From positions 18,720,875 to 18,784,874 of the forward strand of contig OZ234495.1 of the NCBI GenBank assembly GCA_965153455.1: a DNA stretch of 64,000 bases, given 5' to 3'. A program made the position numbers and the translations under genes. This DNA is from Sphagnum compactum. Lineage: Eukaryota; Bryophyta; Sphagnopsida; Sphagnales. Within the stretch, counting starts at the first letter, position 1; each line of letters begins with the position of its first letter. Below, piece by piece: positions 35,043 through 49,209 of this stretch. The notes below the pieces were generated by a model. It did no database searches and had not been told where the DNA came from. It saw only the letters and a list, made by a program, of their open reading frames with translations.

Positions 35043-35959
35043 CTACAAATGGGACAAGCATCCACCACAACCCAAATATACTTAGTTATAAAACTTATTT
35101 ACTCAATTATATTTAAATTAGTTCGGGTTTTAATGTCGATTTGAGCTCAAATGCACTTTGGCATAAAACTATTTTTTTCAATTTCCCTTTAAAAAAATGA
35201 AAGTAAAGGGGAATAACAATTCTTTTACAAATGTAATCCAAGGATTAAAATTTGGAATCACCTCAATGTGAAAATTTGGAATTTGAGCCATTATTTTCCT
35301 ATTGGTGAGATGATCATTCCCATGTTTACTAATGCTTGCATGTTGATGTGATGTTTTGCGATCCTTGATACACACCATTGACATGCCTATTCAATCCAAC
35401 TATTTATTCCACTTCTAAATTATTACAATTCCATTCCAAAACATGCGACCTTTTGAATCTTTGGTTGATAGACCCAACCATTCATCATTCATATGTTTAG
35501 ATTATTCTCCTTCTTCCCTTACCTTCACATCATGTTAATTATGATTTTATAATTTGTGTAATGTAAGAAATTTTGACAAGCTTCTAATATGCCTGACTAG
35601 CTTTTTCCTTCAAGAGATTGCTTGAAATAAACATGTGCTTCAAACCTTTGGACATGACAACAAGTTGAACATGAGGAGGAAAAAGAATTATAATTATTTT
35701 AAGAGGTGGGAAACAAGCAAGTTAGCAATAAGAGTTGGAAAGAAATTTAAACATAATTTTTTTGTTATAGCATATGTTTTAGTGTGGTGCGTGGTGATTA
35801 GTTATTGGGTAAAGCATAAAAGCAAGAAAACAATAATAGGCATAAGAATGAGGGATTTGCAAGGACAATGTGGAGCAGTTATCACCCACCTACTAATTTC
35901 ACCACCAATTTCCATCCCACTCCCACTAAAAAACCCAAAAAATTAATGTATCTTCATCC
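35043..35959. other. Upstream flank of CEP78, presumably containing its first exon
   Basis: The N-terminal exon of the CEP78 gene must lie here or farther right, but I could not find a start codon plus donor with matching phase. The flank is AT-rich with no other recognised feature. Confidence 0.35.
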
Positions 35960-36335
35960 TTATCTTCATTTGTGTGCAATATGTTGTCAAACCTTGATTA
36001 TGGAAATTTTTACTACGTCATTTTCCCTTATGCTAATTCATGTGCCCATAATTTTATCAAACTTTAATTCTTGAAACTTTTTAATATGAGTCCCCTTCCC
36101 TTGTCCTAAATTGTGTGCATATTCTTATCAAACCTTTATTATGGGAAATTTGGGTCCTTTCTTTTGTCCCCATGTGTTGCGTACTCTTCACAAACCCAAA
36201 TTATTGAATAAATTTGTTACACATCATTTTTCCTTGTTTTCAATTGTTTGTATTCTTTTCCACCCCATTTTTGAAAAAATAATTATAGTGTCCTTTTCCC
36301 TTGTCCTCATTTATGTGCATACTTTTCTCTTGTCT
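35960..36335. repeat. Diverged tandem array, about 70-bp monomer, five to six copies
   Basis: A unit with the core TGTGCATATTCTTATCAAAC, then TTATTATTGAAATTT..., then CATTTTCCCTTGTCCT recurs with anchors near 35973, 36041, 36114, 36173, 36245 and 36314 (spacing about 59-73 bp). Copies are strongly diverged, so it is an old satellite-like array. Confidence 0.65.
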
Positions 36336-39300
36336 TCAATTGTCAATGTATTTTTGAATTTTCATGGGAATTTCCTACCTAATGGGTGAAAGCCATTACA
36401 ACAAACTTTTATGGAAATCACAATGGCAATTTTTATGAGTTAATCAAGTCTTTTTGTATACAATTCAAATGCATTTAAGGATATTTAGCAAAAAGGATGT
36501 GAGAAACCGAACGAATATTTCAATCCTCCCAAATCTGAAAAAATTACACCAAAAAATCATTATTCAATCAGAGTTGGACTTTGCAATGTAGGATAAATCC
36601 AATGTCACGATTCATAATATTATGGTTATGGACTTTGTGCTTCTAATAGAGTTGGAAAACATGCTTACAACTTTTTACCATCACACATTGAAATATCATC
36701 CCACTTAAAATGAAAAAAATCAAGTAAGAAAAGGTCAATTATTTCTTTTTAAATTCAAAATAAAGACCTCATAATCAACTAAATTAGTGACGTGTCCATT
36801 TAGATATCTAAATTAAAATGTTCAGAGACCAATATTTAATAAATTTCTTCAAAAAAGTTTTAGTTAGGGTGATCTGAACTTGGAAATGGAAAAAAAAAAA
36901 ACTTCATCATTTAAATGTTTTAATTTGAAGCCCAGTTTCATTAGGTCCAAAAAAAGACTAAATACGGACTTTTGAAATGGACTTTCATTTGCCCATTTTG
37001 GTCCACCTTAGTCTGCTTTCACCATAATGTACTTGTGAGCACTAAAGCCATCATAGTTTTGTAGGCTTTTGAATTTTGAATTTTTCAACTTTTTTAGTTT
37101 TGGTAAACTGGCGAACTTTATTACTTGAAAATGTGGAAATGGAGAAAGAAAGATCTGTGTCCTATTTTTGACAATTCCATTTGCAAACTATTTCATAATT
37201 GCAACAATTTATAAGAAAAATCAAAATACAACTAATGATGACATGTTAATTAGAAGTGAAACACCAATTGGATCCATAAAGGGAGATTTTTTTAAAGTTT
37301 TTTTTATGCACTAGTTTTTTTGTTTGTTGCTTATAATTGATGTTGAGCAAAGTTCAAAAATCCTATATTGGCAAGCTTGGATGGTTTCCACTATTTCTTT
37401 TCTTTTTGTACAAGGAAGGGAATGAAGACATTGTTAATTATACTTCATAATTATTATCCTTGTGCACTAAATTTCATACAAAAATAATAACCATGTTTTC
37501 ATGACGAGGAAGGATGGTTGGGTTATTGTTAAATGATGCATGTCATTTCATTATTTTTCTTGGAAATCCTTCCTTTATTGACAACTTGAGCACGTACGAC
37601 AAATTGTTAATTACTTTTGAAGATGCCATTTTGAAGAATGTTATTATTTCATATTACAAAATATTTTTCAATTTTTGTCACACAAAAAAAAAAAAGTAAC
37701 ATTTGAAATTCTTAGCATTTTAAAAATAATATAATTTTGTGTCAAAGTCACCAAGGTATTATAATAATCTACCATACATGTTTTTCTTATCTATGTTTTA
37801 TATTTTGGGACTTTGTACACCTTATAATACGATGGAAAGGATAATTTTGAAAGCCAATGATTGGTCATATGTGACGTGGGAATAGATATATTGGAATTTT
37901 CACGACTAGTGCCAATGCAACATCCAATGCTTTGCATAGGAAGAAGTTATGGCACAATATGAAACATAATGGGTGTTAATTTAAAATTTAGTTATCTTTC
38001 ATTACCCTTTAGAATCATGGATTAATAAGTTGGTTAGTATATATATATCGAGATGAAATTGTTTGAAAGTGGAGATATTGCATTAGCCACCAATGTTGGT
38101 GATAAGCATATTTTTCATATTTGATCAAAAAATAGGTTTTGAATGTGGGGCTTCTATTCAATTTCACCTCATACACCTATTTTGTGCATATACAATGGTA
38201 ATTTGTAATGGTTTGAATATCATTTTGGCTTTTTTATTTTTTACTATTTGTGCCCATTTTATCACGTTTTCAAGTTTATCACACTAGCCATGTCAACTTA
38301 ATTAATTAACCCAATGCTTTCATGTGGTTCTTATCTCTAGGATGCAGCCAAGTTGGCATCTTAAACAGTTCGTATAAGAAACAAATGTTAGTTAAATTTC
38401 GTGCTAAAAATTGTGTGATGAAATATGAATGGAATTAATTGCATATATTAAAAGAATTAATAACATAATGTGACAAAAGCATAATATGGATAATGTTTCA
38501 AAACTCTAAAATTAAAAAAATAACCATATTAAACTAGGCAAAAAAAGTAACAACATTGAAAGAAAATTTACACTAATGAAACTTTATCATCAAAGATACG
38601 ATAGTTAGTAAAATTCAATTGCACGTCATAATAAGAATTCAACTTGTAACATCAAGGACTATTCATCGTTCTCAAGGATCATCACTAGCTAGAAACCCTA
38701 AATTAATGTCAAGAAAGATGGCTTAAGATCCATGACTTTACGTCAAATTTGAAAAAAAAAAAAATGTTTTCATTAACATCTTTCCAACTTGAAAACTTCT
38801 ATGTGGATATGAAAGTATGTATAAATTTGAAAATATTGGGAATATTTTCCAATTTGGATATCATACATTTTTCAACTAAAGTTGTACATCATTTTCATGT
38901 AACTATGCAAGTCTTGAATACAATTGAACTATACGACAACATTATGCAAAAATCAATTATGATCATAACCTTCAAATGTCCCACATTTTATTTGTTATAG
39001 AAACAAGAATACACCATTCATCCACCAATGTGCATATATTCATAAATTTATCACAACATGTGTATGTTTCAATTTGTGACAATCATGGGTTATTGATGAT
39101 GTACGACATCCATTTGATGCACATGCAATTGGAATCCTTCAAAACAACAACCAACAATAATTTGGAATATTTAGTAATCACATTCAACATCAATACACAA
39201 AAAGTGATATATACTATATGTGTTTATAGAACTCATTCATGTTTGGTTTCTACATTCGTAAACAACCGTCAAGCTTTAATTCAAAATTTGCCATCATGTT

Positions 39301-39989
39301 GTCCAATCATCATTTTGAGAGATGTTTAACATTGACAACTTAGAAGAAAATAACTATGAAAAAAAAAACATATTTCATGGATACATCTATAATAGTTCAA
39401 TGGAAGCATCACAAAAACTAAATTTCAAATTGACCATATATGGGCAAATGTCCTTAAAAATGAATGCAAAATTATGTAACACAACCATGTTGGCTATAAT
39501 TTCACAAACTAATTCATATTGTATTCAAAGTACCAGACACACTTTCAATGTAGAACAAAAAAAATTAAAATCTCCATTTTTCTCAACTTTAAAATGAAAT
39601 AATGATAAGACTTCATAGAAAACATCATGTTAGGACAAAGATTCTCATGATATAGTTACTTATTAACAATGACTACCCATTGAAAGGTGGGTAACCTTAT
39701 ATGGCAAAGACCCATTAAACTTCAATTAGTCAACTTTAGATGGACATGACCATATAAGCATTATGCAATTTAAGTCCTTTACTTTAGTTGGAACTTTGAT
39801 CTTGATTACTAAACATAAATTTGGTTATGATGATAATGCAAGTATTGGAGATTTTTATGTTTAATTCGAGGAATTGCAATGTCTTCAAACAAACAATATT
39901 TTCAGAATTCACTACTACATTTTGTGAAATTAACTTTTTTCTTTTCAAAGGTGATTTGTAATGAAAATTTTCCCTTTGATTTTTAGATG
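36336..39989. other. AT-rich desert
   Basis: No splice-supported coding sequence, RNA gene or clear element. ORFs such as those at 38749-39000, 38976-39329 and 39322-39597 (+) are Ile/Asn/Lys-rich, as expected by chance in about 28% GC DNA. Confidence 0.45.
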
Positions 39990-40745
39990 ACTTTCTAACA
40001 CTTTTACACATTTTTCTTAAATTTTTGACAACATATTAGAAAATGTCCAAAAAAAGAATTAGTTTTGTAACAATAACACCCATGTATTTTCAATATATGT
40101 AGAATACAATTGGCAATAATTTTTGACATAGAAATTATAATGAATTTGTCATACGATTCTTCAAAAACTCCAATGAAAATTAACTTGGTCATGCAACAAC
40201 CATGCAATTATTGATAATCTACAATGGAATTGTAGCATGATTTACCATACATTTTTCATGGATGTTTGTCAACACATCCGAGAGTTTTCAATTCAAATCG
40301 ATTTGAATATGCACCAATAGCTCACACATTTTTACACAAATTTGTGATACAATTGTATTTTTCATGAATTTGTGTTAGTTATTCTATGGAATTCAAATGG
40401 AAATTGAATTAGATACGCAACAATGCCCATGTATTTTCACTGTATTTTTGAGAAAATTGCAACTCAATTTTCCATATATGTTGCATGTGTTGTTTTAGGC
40501 TTTTTACAAATCTCCAATAAGAATTTTTGCGAATTTGCAACACATCAAACCTTTTCCCCATGATTGTTTAATATGATTGAAAATGGTTTTGACCATGCAT
40601 TTTGTCATGAGTTTTTCAATATTTCTAGTAAACTCCAATGAAATTTAACTTGGATATGTGGCAATAACACATGCATTTTCAATTAATCATTTGCAGTAAA
40701 ATTGCAACTTGATTTTTACCACATTCTTTTATAGCCTTTTGTTGC
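39990..40745. repeat. Diverged tandem array, about 118-bp monomer, at least six copies
   Basis: The recurring unit can be summarised as TCCAATGAAAATTAACTTGG, then TATGCAACAATA, CCATGTATTTTCA, AAAATTGCAACTCAATTTT, then CATTTTTCATG. Anchors (the AATTAACTTG-like word) are near 40057, 40173, 40296, 40398, 40516 and 40640, spaced 102-124 bp. Individual copies are perhaps 60-70% similar, so the array is old. Confidence 0.65.
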
Positions 40746-41670
40746 CTTACATAAGAATCTCCAAATAATGTGTTAATGGGCCTTTGTCTCTCTAAGTATA
40801 TAAGGATTCTAAATTAATTGAACTATTATGAGCACATGTATGAATGAAAAAAATATGAACATGCCCAACACCATGTCCATCGTGTTTTTTGATGAAATTT
40901 CACAAACAATGGAGGGTGATGAGAATCACCTTTAGGGTTGTGCACTATTGTTGGTCCACTTAATTTTCAAAAACTAAGTATTTGATGTACCATATGTGAT
41001 ATTTAGAAAAACAAGGACTATGAACTTGCTCAATTGGGTATTTAAAAAATCTAATAATTGTTGAAAACATTTTATCAATACTTAATTTTTTCAATGTGAT
41101 ATTAGGCTTGTAAATGTTTAGTTCATATATACCAATGTTGGGTAAATGTCACTTGGGTATCACCCATGTGTATCAATGTTAAACACCATAAGGTATCAAA
41201 TTTGGTGATACCTTATTTGATAATTGGAATGTTGGTTTTTTCTTGTGTGAGAACCAACCTTCATAATTGGATTTGGCCATGCCTTTTGAAAATAGTGAGA
41301 CTTGAGTGAAGTAAAAGATTTTTACTTTAAGTCAAAATATCAATGTTTATTCTACGCTGAGTCTAAAGTGTGGGGTCTAGCTAAGATATTTGTTCCAATA
41401 ACACAACTAATCATTAATCAACATGTATCAAAAGTGGGACAACTATGGACATTGTTCCCTAATTTTTCCCCAATAGGTAAAAGCCAATAAATCCCTTTTT
41501 ATTTTGGCTAGAATGAACCAACATGATCCACTCATTTGTGCTAATAATTTGTTTTAGTTTTTTGATGGAGTTAAGGTAGCACATTTCTATGTAACTTTGG
41601 ACTTAATTGGCAACATTACTTCAAGAAATTATTAAATTGTAACTAGTACACATAAATGTGGCAACACCTT

Positions 41671-41683
41671 CCCCCCCCCCCCC
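41671..41683. repeat. Poly-C run
   Basis: About 13-14 consecutive C bases in otherwise AT-rich DNA; a long GC homopolymer that could be a polymerase or assembly artefact. Confidence 0.8.
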
Positions 41684-41899
41684 AGAAAAATTAGGAAAAA
41701 ACAATTTGAAAATTTTGGTGTTCAAAAAATTACGTTGCCTTTTGGCAAATTTTTGCCCAAAAAAACATTGAATATTGCACCATCCATTACATGTCTATTA
41801 TGATTTAGTTATGATAATGATTTTTGTGATTAAAAAAATCTCATAACTAGCTTGTGAAAATCGCCTTTGATAACCAACTATGCTCACTTTTGTGAGAAC

Positions 41900-41902
<3 letters not shown>

Positions 41903-41937
<35 letters not shown>
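41903..41937. repeat. (TA)n microsatellite
   Basis: Uninterrupted TA dinucleotides, about 17 units, in a gene-free region. Confidence 0.95.
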
Positions 41938-41938
<1 letters not shown>

Positions 41939-44900
41939 CTAAGGGGTCTTGGAAAATTTTAATTTTTTTAAACATAACCAACCAAGCATTTCAAAGAAAA
42001 CCAAATCTAGTGGGTATCTTAAAGAATTAGCAATGCCCAACTAAGAACATTCTAAACATTTTGAACGTTCTTAACCCATAGTTGAATGCTTTTCAATGGC
42101 ATCATATTTTGAAAATCTTTAATATCATATATCATTTTAGCCATATACATCTTCCACTGCAAATGAATCAAAAATTTCATTTCAAGTGTCGTATCTATCA
42201 TTATTGATAAATACGTTGAATTATTTAAATCCTTTTTCATAGGGTACATCCAAATATTTTATTCTTACAATGTCACGTCATTAATGATGAATCAACATCC
42301 CCAAAAAAGGTAGATAACATGAAGTGGTGACACTTTTGCCAAAAAAATTCTAGATTGTTGAAAATCAAGCACAAAAAACTATAGCACAACCAAAAACATT
42401 ATTGAAAATTTGAGACAAAAATTCCCCCCAAAATTTATTTTTCTTGATTCTTTTCAAAAAGTTTAAGAAATAAAATATTTTCCAAAAACATATTTAATTA
42501 TTTTTTAAGTTAAAATCAAAATGAAAATATTGACCTCATTTAATTGATGCCTTTTTCATCCTTTGACCATGTCAATGGAATGAAATTCAACATTATATCA
42601 ATGATCATTATATTAACAAGTGACCCATTGTGAATCATAAAGACAATCAAGAATGTTTTTTAGTATCCATTTTGTAAATGATTGCTATTGTAAAAGATAA
42701 ATTGTCATATTTTCAAAGTGAAGGTTGATTGTTACAAGATAATTTGCAAGGAAACAAATAAATGACCTCAATGTTGATTTTTTAACTATACACACACACA
42801 CACAAAATAAAAATGTAACGAGCAATTTTTAAATTGCTTGATATGTTGAAATACAAATTCTTCTTATGAGAAGAAATGGTTTTCTTGCTAGCAATTTTGT
42901 TACAACTTGAACTTTGAAGCTTAGGAATCATTCAAAATATATTTGAAACCACTACCATGATTCAACTTTTGGTAAATGTATCATCAAAATATCATTGGCA
43001 GTGATGCTAGTATGGACTCTAAGGACATCCTTGGATATCTCTAACCTAACGATAACCCTTTTGGCAACCCTACTATATGTTATAGTTTCATATTTCACAT
43101 GGTGTATATTGTATACAAATATTTAAAAGCATTCTCCATATTCCTTCATAATTGTTTTTTCTTTAAGATTTTTTTAGTAGGAAAACCTCAACATTTGTAT
43201 AAATATTAATGTCAAAGCTACCAATGTATGAAATGTTGTATGGGACATGTGAAGAATTATGCAATTTAAGGTTCAAAAATAAATAAAATCTTGCACTTAT
43301 GGAAAGACTAGATCTTTAGAAAATATGTTTTCACATTCTAATGGATGTGAAGTATATTCTTTATTAGAAAAAAATGAAGTTGTATTACATAGGATTCACA
43401 TGCTTCTCAAAGTACATAGAAAAAACATTTATGATCACTAGTTGTTAATGTCACCCAAATTTTTGAAACTTGCAAGAGATTAAGTTATGGTGTGGTAGGT
43501 GCCATTCCATCAAACAATTGTCTTTATAATTAATCCTTTCATATGTCCTCCCTTTGCTATAGACTTCAAAACAAAAGCAACATTGTAAAGTTAAATGAAA
43601 GCAACAAAGACAATTGTGCACATTGTAAAGGTTTATTGTTCAAAAGAAAAATCATACACAACCACATGATAAAATGGAAGACACATTCAATTATGTTTGA
43701 TGTAAATTGTAGTTTGACATTTGTTTTAAAATGATCAATCAATTATGGATTGTATGTAATGGTGTGATATGGGTTTTCTAATCCCATGAATCACTACCAA
43801 TGATGGTCATACCAAGGCACTCATTGGCATCATAAGTTGTGATAGTGAATGGTTTTGCTTCATCTAGAATAATTAGTCTTGCGTCTCTAACCACCAAAGT
43901 TATGAATGAAGCTTTTGTTAGTTGCAATTATCCACATTAAATCGATCTAAAAAATTGTCCACTCTCATTAAAAGTGATCAAATAATGATTAAAGAAGTAT
44001 ATTTGAAATATACTTTTGGCATTTTTTTGTCTTGTAAAATTAATCTTCAACAAAATTGAATAGGGATTCACGAATGTTTATAAAATTAATACATGAAAAA
44101 TACCATTTGATCATTGTTATAGAATTGCATACATATGAATAAATAAACTAAAATACTTTGTATATGTCTTGTGACAAAATCAATGGTTACTAACAATCTA
44201 TTGGAAAAATAACATGTTTGATAATCCAAAATTTCTTATCATAGATATATATAATTTAGACCTTTGCATGAATATTTTATTGAACAATAATGATCCTTTT
44301 ATGTATTCATCATGGATTAAATTTGTGATATTTTTATTAGTTTTTTTGGAGCTTCATTAACTTAAAAAATAATTAAAAATATTATCGATAATATGGCCAT
44401 ATGATCAACATTGTCCTCATTACAAATGTCATTGCTTGATGATAAATCGCAATAAACATAAAATATAAGAATTACCAACTTCTAATTATATGAATTTAGA
44501 ATATCCTTGCAACTTATGAAAACCCTTAAAATTGTTATAGACATTGCAGAAAAGGATAGAAGACGAAAATGTTATTATAAAACAAACATGACTTGATGAG
44601 ATTGAATGTCTTTTCAAACTCATTTTGTGATCCTTTTCCCTTATGCAAATATGACTTACTAGAAAAAAACAATCCATCTTGATTATTGCATAATTTATTA
44701 TGCATGAGGTAGATTTATTGATTGGTTTTTTACAAAAGGTCTTGGGGAACCCCATGCATGTTGGGGGTTGAGGGAAGGGAGTCATTGTTTGGGGAAAGTG
44801 ATGTGGTTTGATGAGTGGTTGGTGAATAAAAGGGACTTGTAACCCCATGTGACAGGTCAAAATATATATTAGAGGTGAAAGCAAAGGGGCAATAATGGAA

Positions 44901-45387
44901 AGGGGGATACAAAATGAAGTTAAGTTATGTATTTTATTGTGATTGTCAATAGTAAGGGGCTTAATAAGAAGGAAAACCCAAGAGAAACAATATATTGAAA
45001 TCAACCAACTAAGGTAGAATCACCTATAGCCAATAGAATAAGTAGTTTGAATAAATTAAACTTCAATTTTCTTTTACACATATTTTTCTTTTAAAGACAA
45101 AACAATTTGAAACCCAACCCAAGTTAAAATTACAATTTTGAGCTTTTTAAAAATTAGTTATGAAATTTTGAAAAAATAATCTCAGGGACTTTCTAAATGG
45201 TGAGTAGACTCCCTTTTGAAATGTGTGTACGATACCCCAAAATTTTTAAATGAAATTTTTAACACGGTCCAACAAGGATCTTAATACTTTCAAATCAAAA
45301 AAATAGATGGAATCAAACAAGGATCTTAAAATTTATGCCACGTGTTCAAATTGAAATTTTAAGTGAATTGGATTTGAAATGCTTGAG

Positions 45388-45407
45388 AGGGGGGGGGGGG
45401 GGGGGGG
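45388..45407. repeat. Poly-G run
   Basis: About 20 consecutive G bases in AT-rich DNA, an unusual homopolymer for the region. Confidence 0.85.
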
Positions 45408-48291
45408 AGAGCCTCTAAAATTTTGGAAAAAAGGGGCTATCATCTTAAACTACAATATTAGTCGTCCTAAACAAGGGGTCATGTTTTTAAAATCACAATT
45501 TCAATTATATTGTGTGGGTTTTAAAGCATCCCTAAACCATTCATTATATAATTTTGCATTCCTAAAATAGTTAAACAATTATAAGGATTATAAGGGGCAA
45601 AAGTAGGGTGCAATTTAAGGTGCACTAATGTTCTAAGGTGCTTCTATCTTATGCCCAAAAGTGGGAGACGATAGCAAGACATACATTATGCTCAAAAAAT
45701 AATGAATTATAGGTGCACATTTTGTCACATTGTTATGATCTTTGAAAGTTGTACATTGTGTGTTTAAAGATGGTGCATGTTAAGAACTAAGAACTAACCA
45801 CAAAGAGGCACTTGTTTCATAGATTCCATTAATCCACAAATTAAAAAGTATGCAACTTCCAATGTTTTTAGATATAAAAATTTGAAAGTTTGATTGTGCA
45901 AAATTTTGTTGTCCCAACAACCATCAAAACAAATTCCAATGGGGTATTGAAGGAAGAATTGAGTGACATGTCAAAGCACGATACCTTAATTATGTGCAAA
46001 GTGAGGGTGTTGTATCAATGGGATGACACCACAACCTTGTCAAGGTATGATGGAAATGGTGGAACAATCGCCACTGACTCCCACTATCAAACCTCAATCC
46101 ATTGATATTGTTGTAGCAAATTATAACTATCTCATGCACACCATTGACAAGAATGCATTTGTTATGTTTACGAATTTGAAAAGGCAACAACATTGACATT
46201 GAGTACACTAAAGCCCAAGTTTTCTATGCCAAACTTTATTAGTAATTTTTTTCCTTTTTGGTTGTTGTTGATGGCAATAGTGTTGATCACCATTTAATCA
46301 TGAAAAAAGTGCTTGTAAGGAAAGGTTATGAGAGTTATGAGGAACAAAATGTTCTATACGAATCGGCATCAAAGGTTGCTTTGAATAGAAGGCACTATTA
46401 ACGTAAGCAATTCTATTGCTAATCTCTTTCCTCTTGAATCTTCAAATCAAAAAAGTTTTAAAGTTCACAAAGTTTCTTCACAAATGGACCACCACATTTA
46501 AAGTGGCTTTCAATCATTTTATGGGACAAGACTACAACCACAACAACTTCATGCAAAGATTCAAACAAATAGGATGGGAATTGGGTGGTGTCCATCCGAC
46601 TAGTCTTCAAGTCTTGTGTAGCTCATGCTCACTACTAGGTAAGAAAGCCAACAACAATTGACATGGAGTTACCAACTTGATTTCTAACCCTAAACCCTAA
46701 ACCTAGTCGTATGCCCAAGTTAATATGTAACTTTGTGCATTTGTTGGGGACCCAAATTACAGGCCCTTTGAGAGCTCATAACAAGAGATTAGACCTTTAA
46801 TATGAAATGTGAACAAAGGATTACACAAGTTTTTAGTGATTTGCTGAAGTTAAGCCACTCATCATACCTAAGGTTTGATGAGTGGCCTAAGTAATTACAC
46901 CCAAGGTTAAATTGTGTTAAATTAGGCATGTTTGCATTATCACCGTAGTTAACTAGGAAGGGCTATTCACAATACCTACTAACCAAAGGGCTGTTGAAAG
47001 TAGCTTTTGAAAGTGCATGTCGGGTTCATGATAGCCACTCCAAAGTTAAAGTGTAGGGGAAGGTCTGATCCGGAGGGCCTACCCTAATTTGAGGGTTGTA
47101 GCCATGAGAAATGTAGGGAAGGCCCACACGAGCAGGCCAGCTTCCCAAGCCTAAAGTGAAGTGTAGGATAAAAGTCTCGGAATGGGGGCACTCACAAAAG
47201 AAGGGGTCGAGGAGGAGGAGGATGAGGAGGCAATAGTGGATGTTATTCATTACCCTAAACCCTAAAGTATGAGGTGAACATTATGGCGCACTTAAACATA
47301 CACAAATCATGAGATGTAAGAGATGGAGGGTCCTTAAGAGTGGGAGGAATCTTATACCTATAATTAAATATAATTTGATATAGGTTTAAGAGACCTCCTC
47401 TCTCGTAGGAGGGAATTTCATGGATATAAGGTGTCCTCCAAATATGTAAGGAAATTTATTTGTGCACTTTATATTTGTTGTTAAGTACTTCCTTCAAAGA
47501 AGGATGAGGTGAAGTTGAGTAAGGTTCATTGTTTGTCAAATTTTTCATGGCAAATTGTTTTGCTTGGTATTACGAGGTCACTTCATCCCTTCCCATGCAA
47601 TTATGCTCTATGGATTCAAAAAGAGAGATACCTAGGCTTTTTCTTGGGATTTAGAGTTGTACATATTAAAAAAACAATAATCAACTCATCATGTAACCAG
47701 TCTGCCCTTTATGGCAAGTTCAAACTTCAAACTAAAAATTTCCCATACCCAAATCAAGAACTTCTCGTCTAGATGCATGCACTTTGATGGAATTTGCCCA
47801 CCTATTGTAATGCACACATAACATTATTTCAGATGTCACTCATACATTAAAGTCACCCTCTCTTTCTTTCACCCTTTATCCCCTCTGCTTTTACCCCCTA
47901 TCCCCTCTTTCAGTGGTATATGCAAAGTAAGGAAATTTTATTAAATCTCAGTATGAAATGCTGAAACTCAGCATTTGATGTATGTACAAGGTTAGAGAGC
48001 GAGCACTCATAGCAGTTGTAAGGGTGGAGCAGTGAAAATATATGTAGCAGCAGAGGAGGCGCTCAGGAAAAAGGAAAGAGGGGATGAAACTCAGTTTACC
48101 ACCAAAATTGGTGGAAAAACTAGTTTGGGTCGCAATCATTTTCGTTTTGTAAAATTTCATTCCCAGTTACGCATTTGATGCCCTATTATTCCAAAACTGG
48201 CCATTCTCGCCCCCTAATCGCCTGACTTTACCAATAACTTTATTGGGTCAAGTTTGAGCCAAAATTTCATGCCCAAATCTTGCACCAAGTG

Positions 48292-48435
48292 GGTTCCTTC
48301 CACTTGCTTGACACCACCTTGACCTCTCCCCCTTGCGTCCCTTCCACTTTCTCAACACCAGCTCGGCCTTAGGGTTGTTGGGTCCCTTCCAATTTCTCGA
48401 CACCAGCTTGGTCTTAGGCTTGGGTCCCGTCCACC
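48292..48435 (-). repeat. 44-bp minisatellite, about 3.3 copies
   Basis: Units beginning CCTTCCACTT...CTCAACACCAGCTCGGCCTT recur at about 48296, 48340, 48385 and 48428 (partial). On the reverse strand the repeat is open and encodes repeated K-x-x-LVSRNWKG-type peptides in a 71-codon ORF. That ORF has no other support as a gene. Confidence 0.8.
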
Positions 48436-48822
48436 CAACCCTAAGCAAGCAAGAAGGGACCAATTAGGAGCCCTTCTCTTATTAGTAGGTCTGAAATTTA
48501 GAATCAATTAAACTCTTTACCATAGATCGGCCCTTCACCATGGGTGCCAATTCTGTAAACCTAAATCAACATGCCTTACCAATTTTGTAACATACATTGT
48601 TTTTAAATGTATAAGACCTAACTACGGTTAACAATGGTTGTTGTTTTATAGTGTATAAGACCTTAACAACGGTTAACAACGGTTAATGCCAAGGAGTGGG
48701 CAAGGTTTTTGACCGATTCCAGCTCCCGAGCGGCAGCCTTGGACTTTCAAAAAAAAAAAAATACATGATGCTCGCCAAAGGCATTCATTTTGTGTCTTGA
48801 AAGAAACGCTGGCTAGTTGTTT

Positions 48823-48904
48823 GTTTGTGTGTGTGTGTGTGTTTTTCCATGGGTACCCGCAGGGTATCACAAGAGAAAATAATAATAATAATAATAATAA
48901 TAAT
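48823..48904. repeat. (TG)n and (AAT)n microsatellites
   Basis: A TG run at about 48823-48841 and an AAT run at about 48880-48903, separated by about 40 bp. Confidence 0.9.
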
Positions 48905-49157
48905 TTTTAAAAAGAAAAAGAGGGGGGCAGTAGTGTTTATGCCATGTAAAGCCCTTGGGGGGGGGATTTAGGGGATTTGGGCCCTATACTTGGGCTCCAC
49001 CTTGGAGGCCCTTATTGTGGTCAATCCGGGGACCTTAGCTGGGATCGACCCTACACTTAGGGACCTCTTTGAATATTCCTGTACAGAAATTTCAAAAGGA
49101 GCTAAAAACGAAGTCCTTTTCACATTTGGAGTGTAGTCAGACTGTGAAGGGCATCTT

Positions 49158-49158
49158 T

Positions 49159-49191
<33 letters not shown>

Positions 49192-49209
49192 CCTCTCTCT
49201 CTCTCTCTC
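49158..49209. repeat. (TC)n microsatellite in the LEA_2 gene upstream region
   Basis: An interrupted (TC)n tract about 480 bp upstream of the LEA_2 gene ATG, typical of plant core promoters and leaders. Confidence 0.9.

Larger units (their letters stand above)
40746..48291. other. AT-rich desert
   Basis: About 7.5 kb with no exon chain, RNA gene or intact element. Simple repeats include (TA)n, poly-C, (AC)n near 42789 and a 21-bp poly-G near 45388. GC rises after about 46.6 kb, where telomere-like CCCTAAA heptamers occur at 46684-46703 and 47251-47266. Short ORFs at 45890-46105 and 46416-46661 (+) are not recognisable. Confidence 0.45.
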
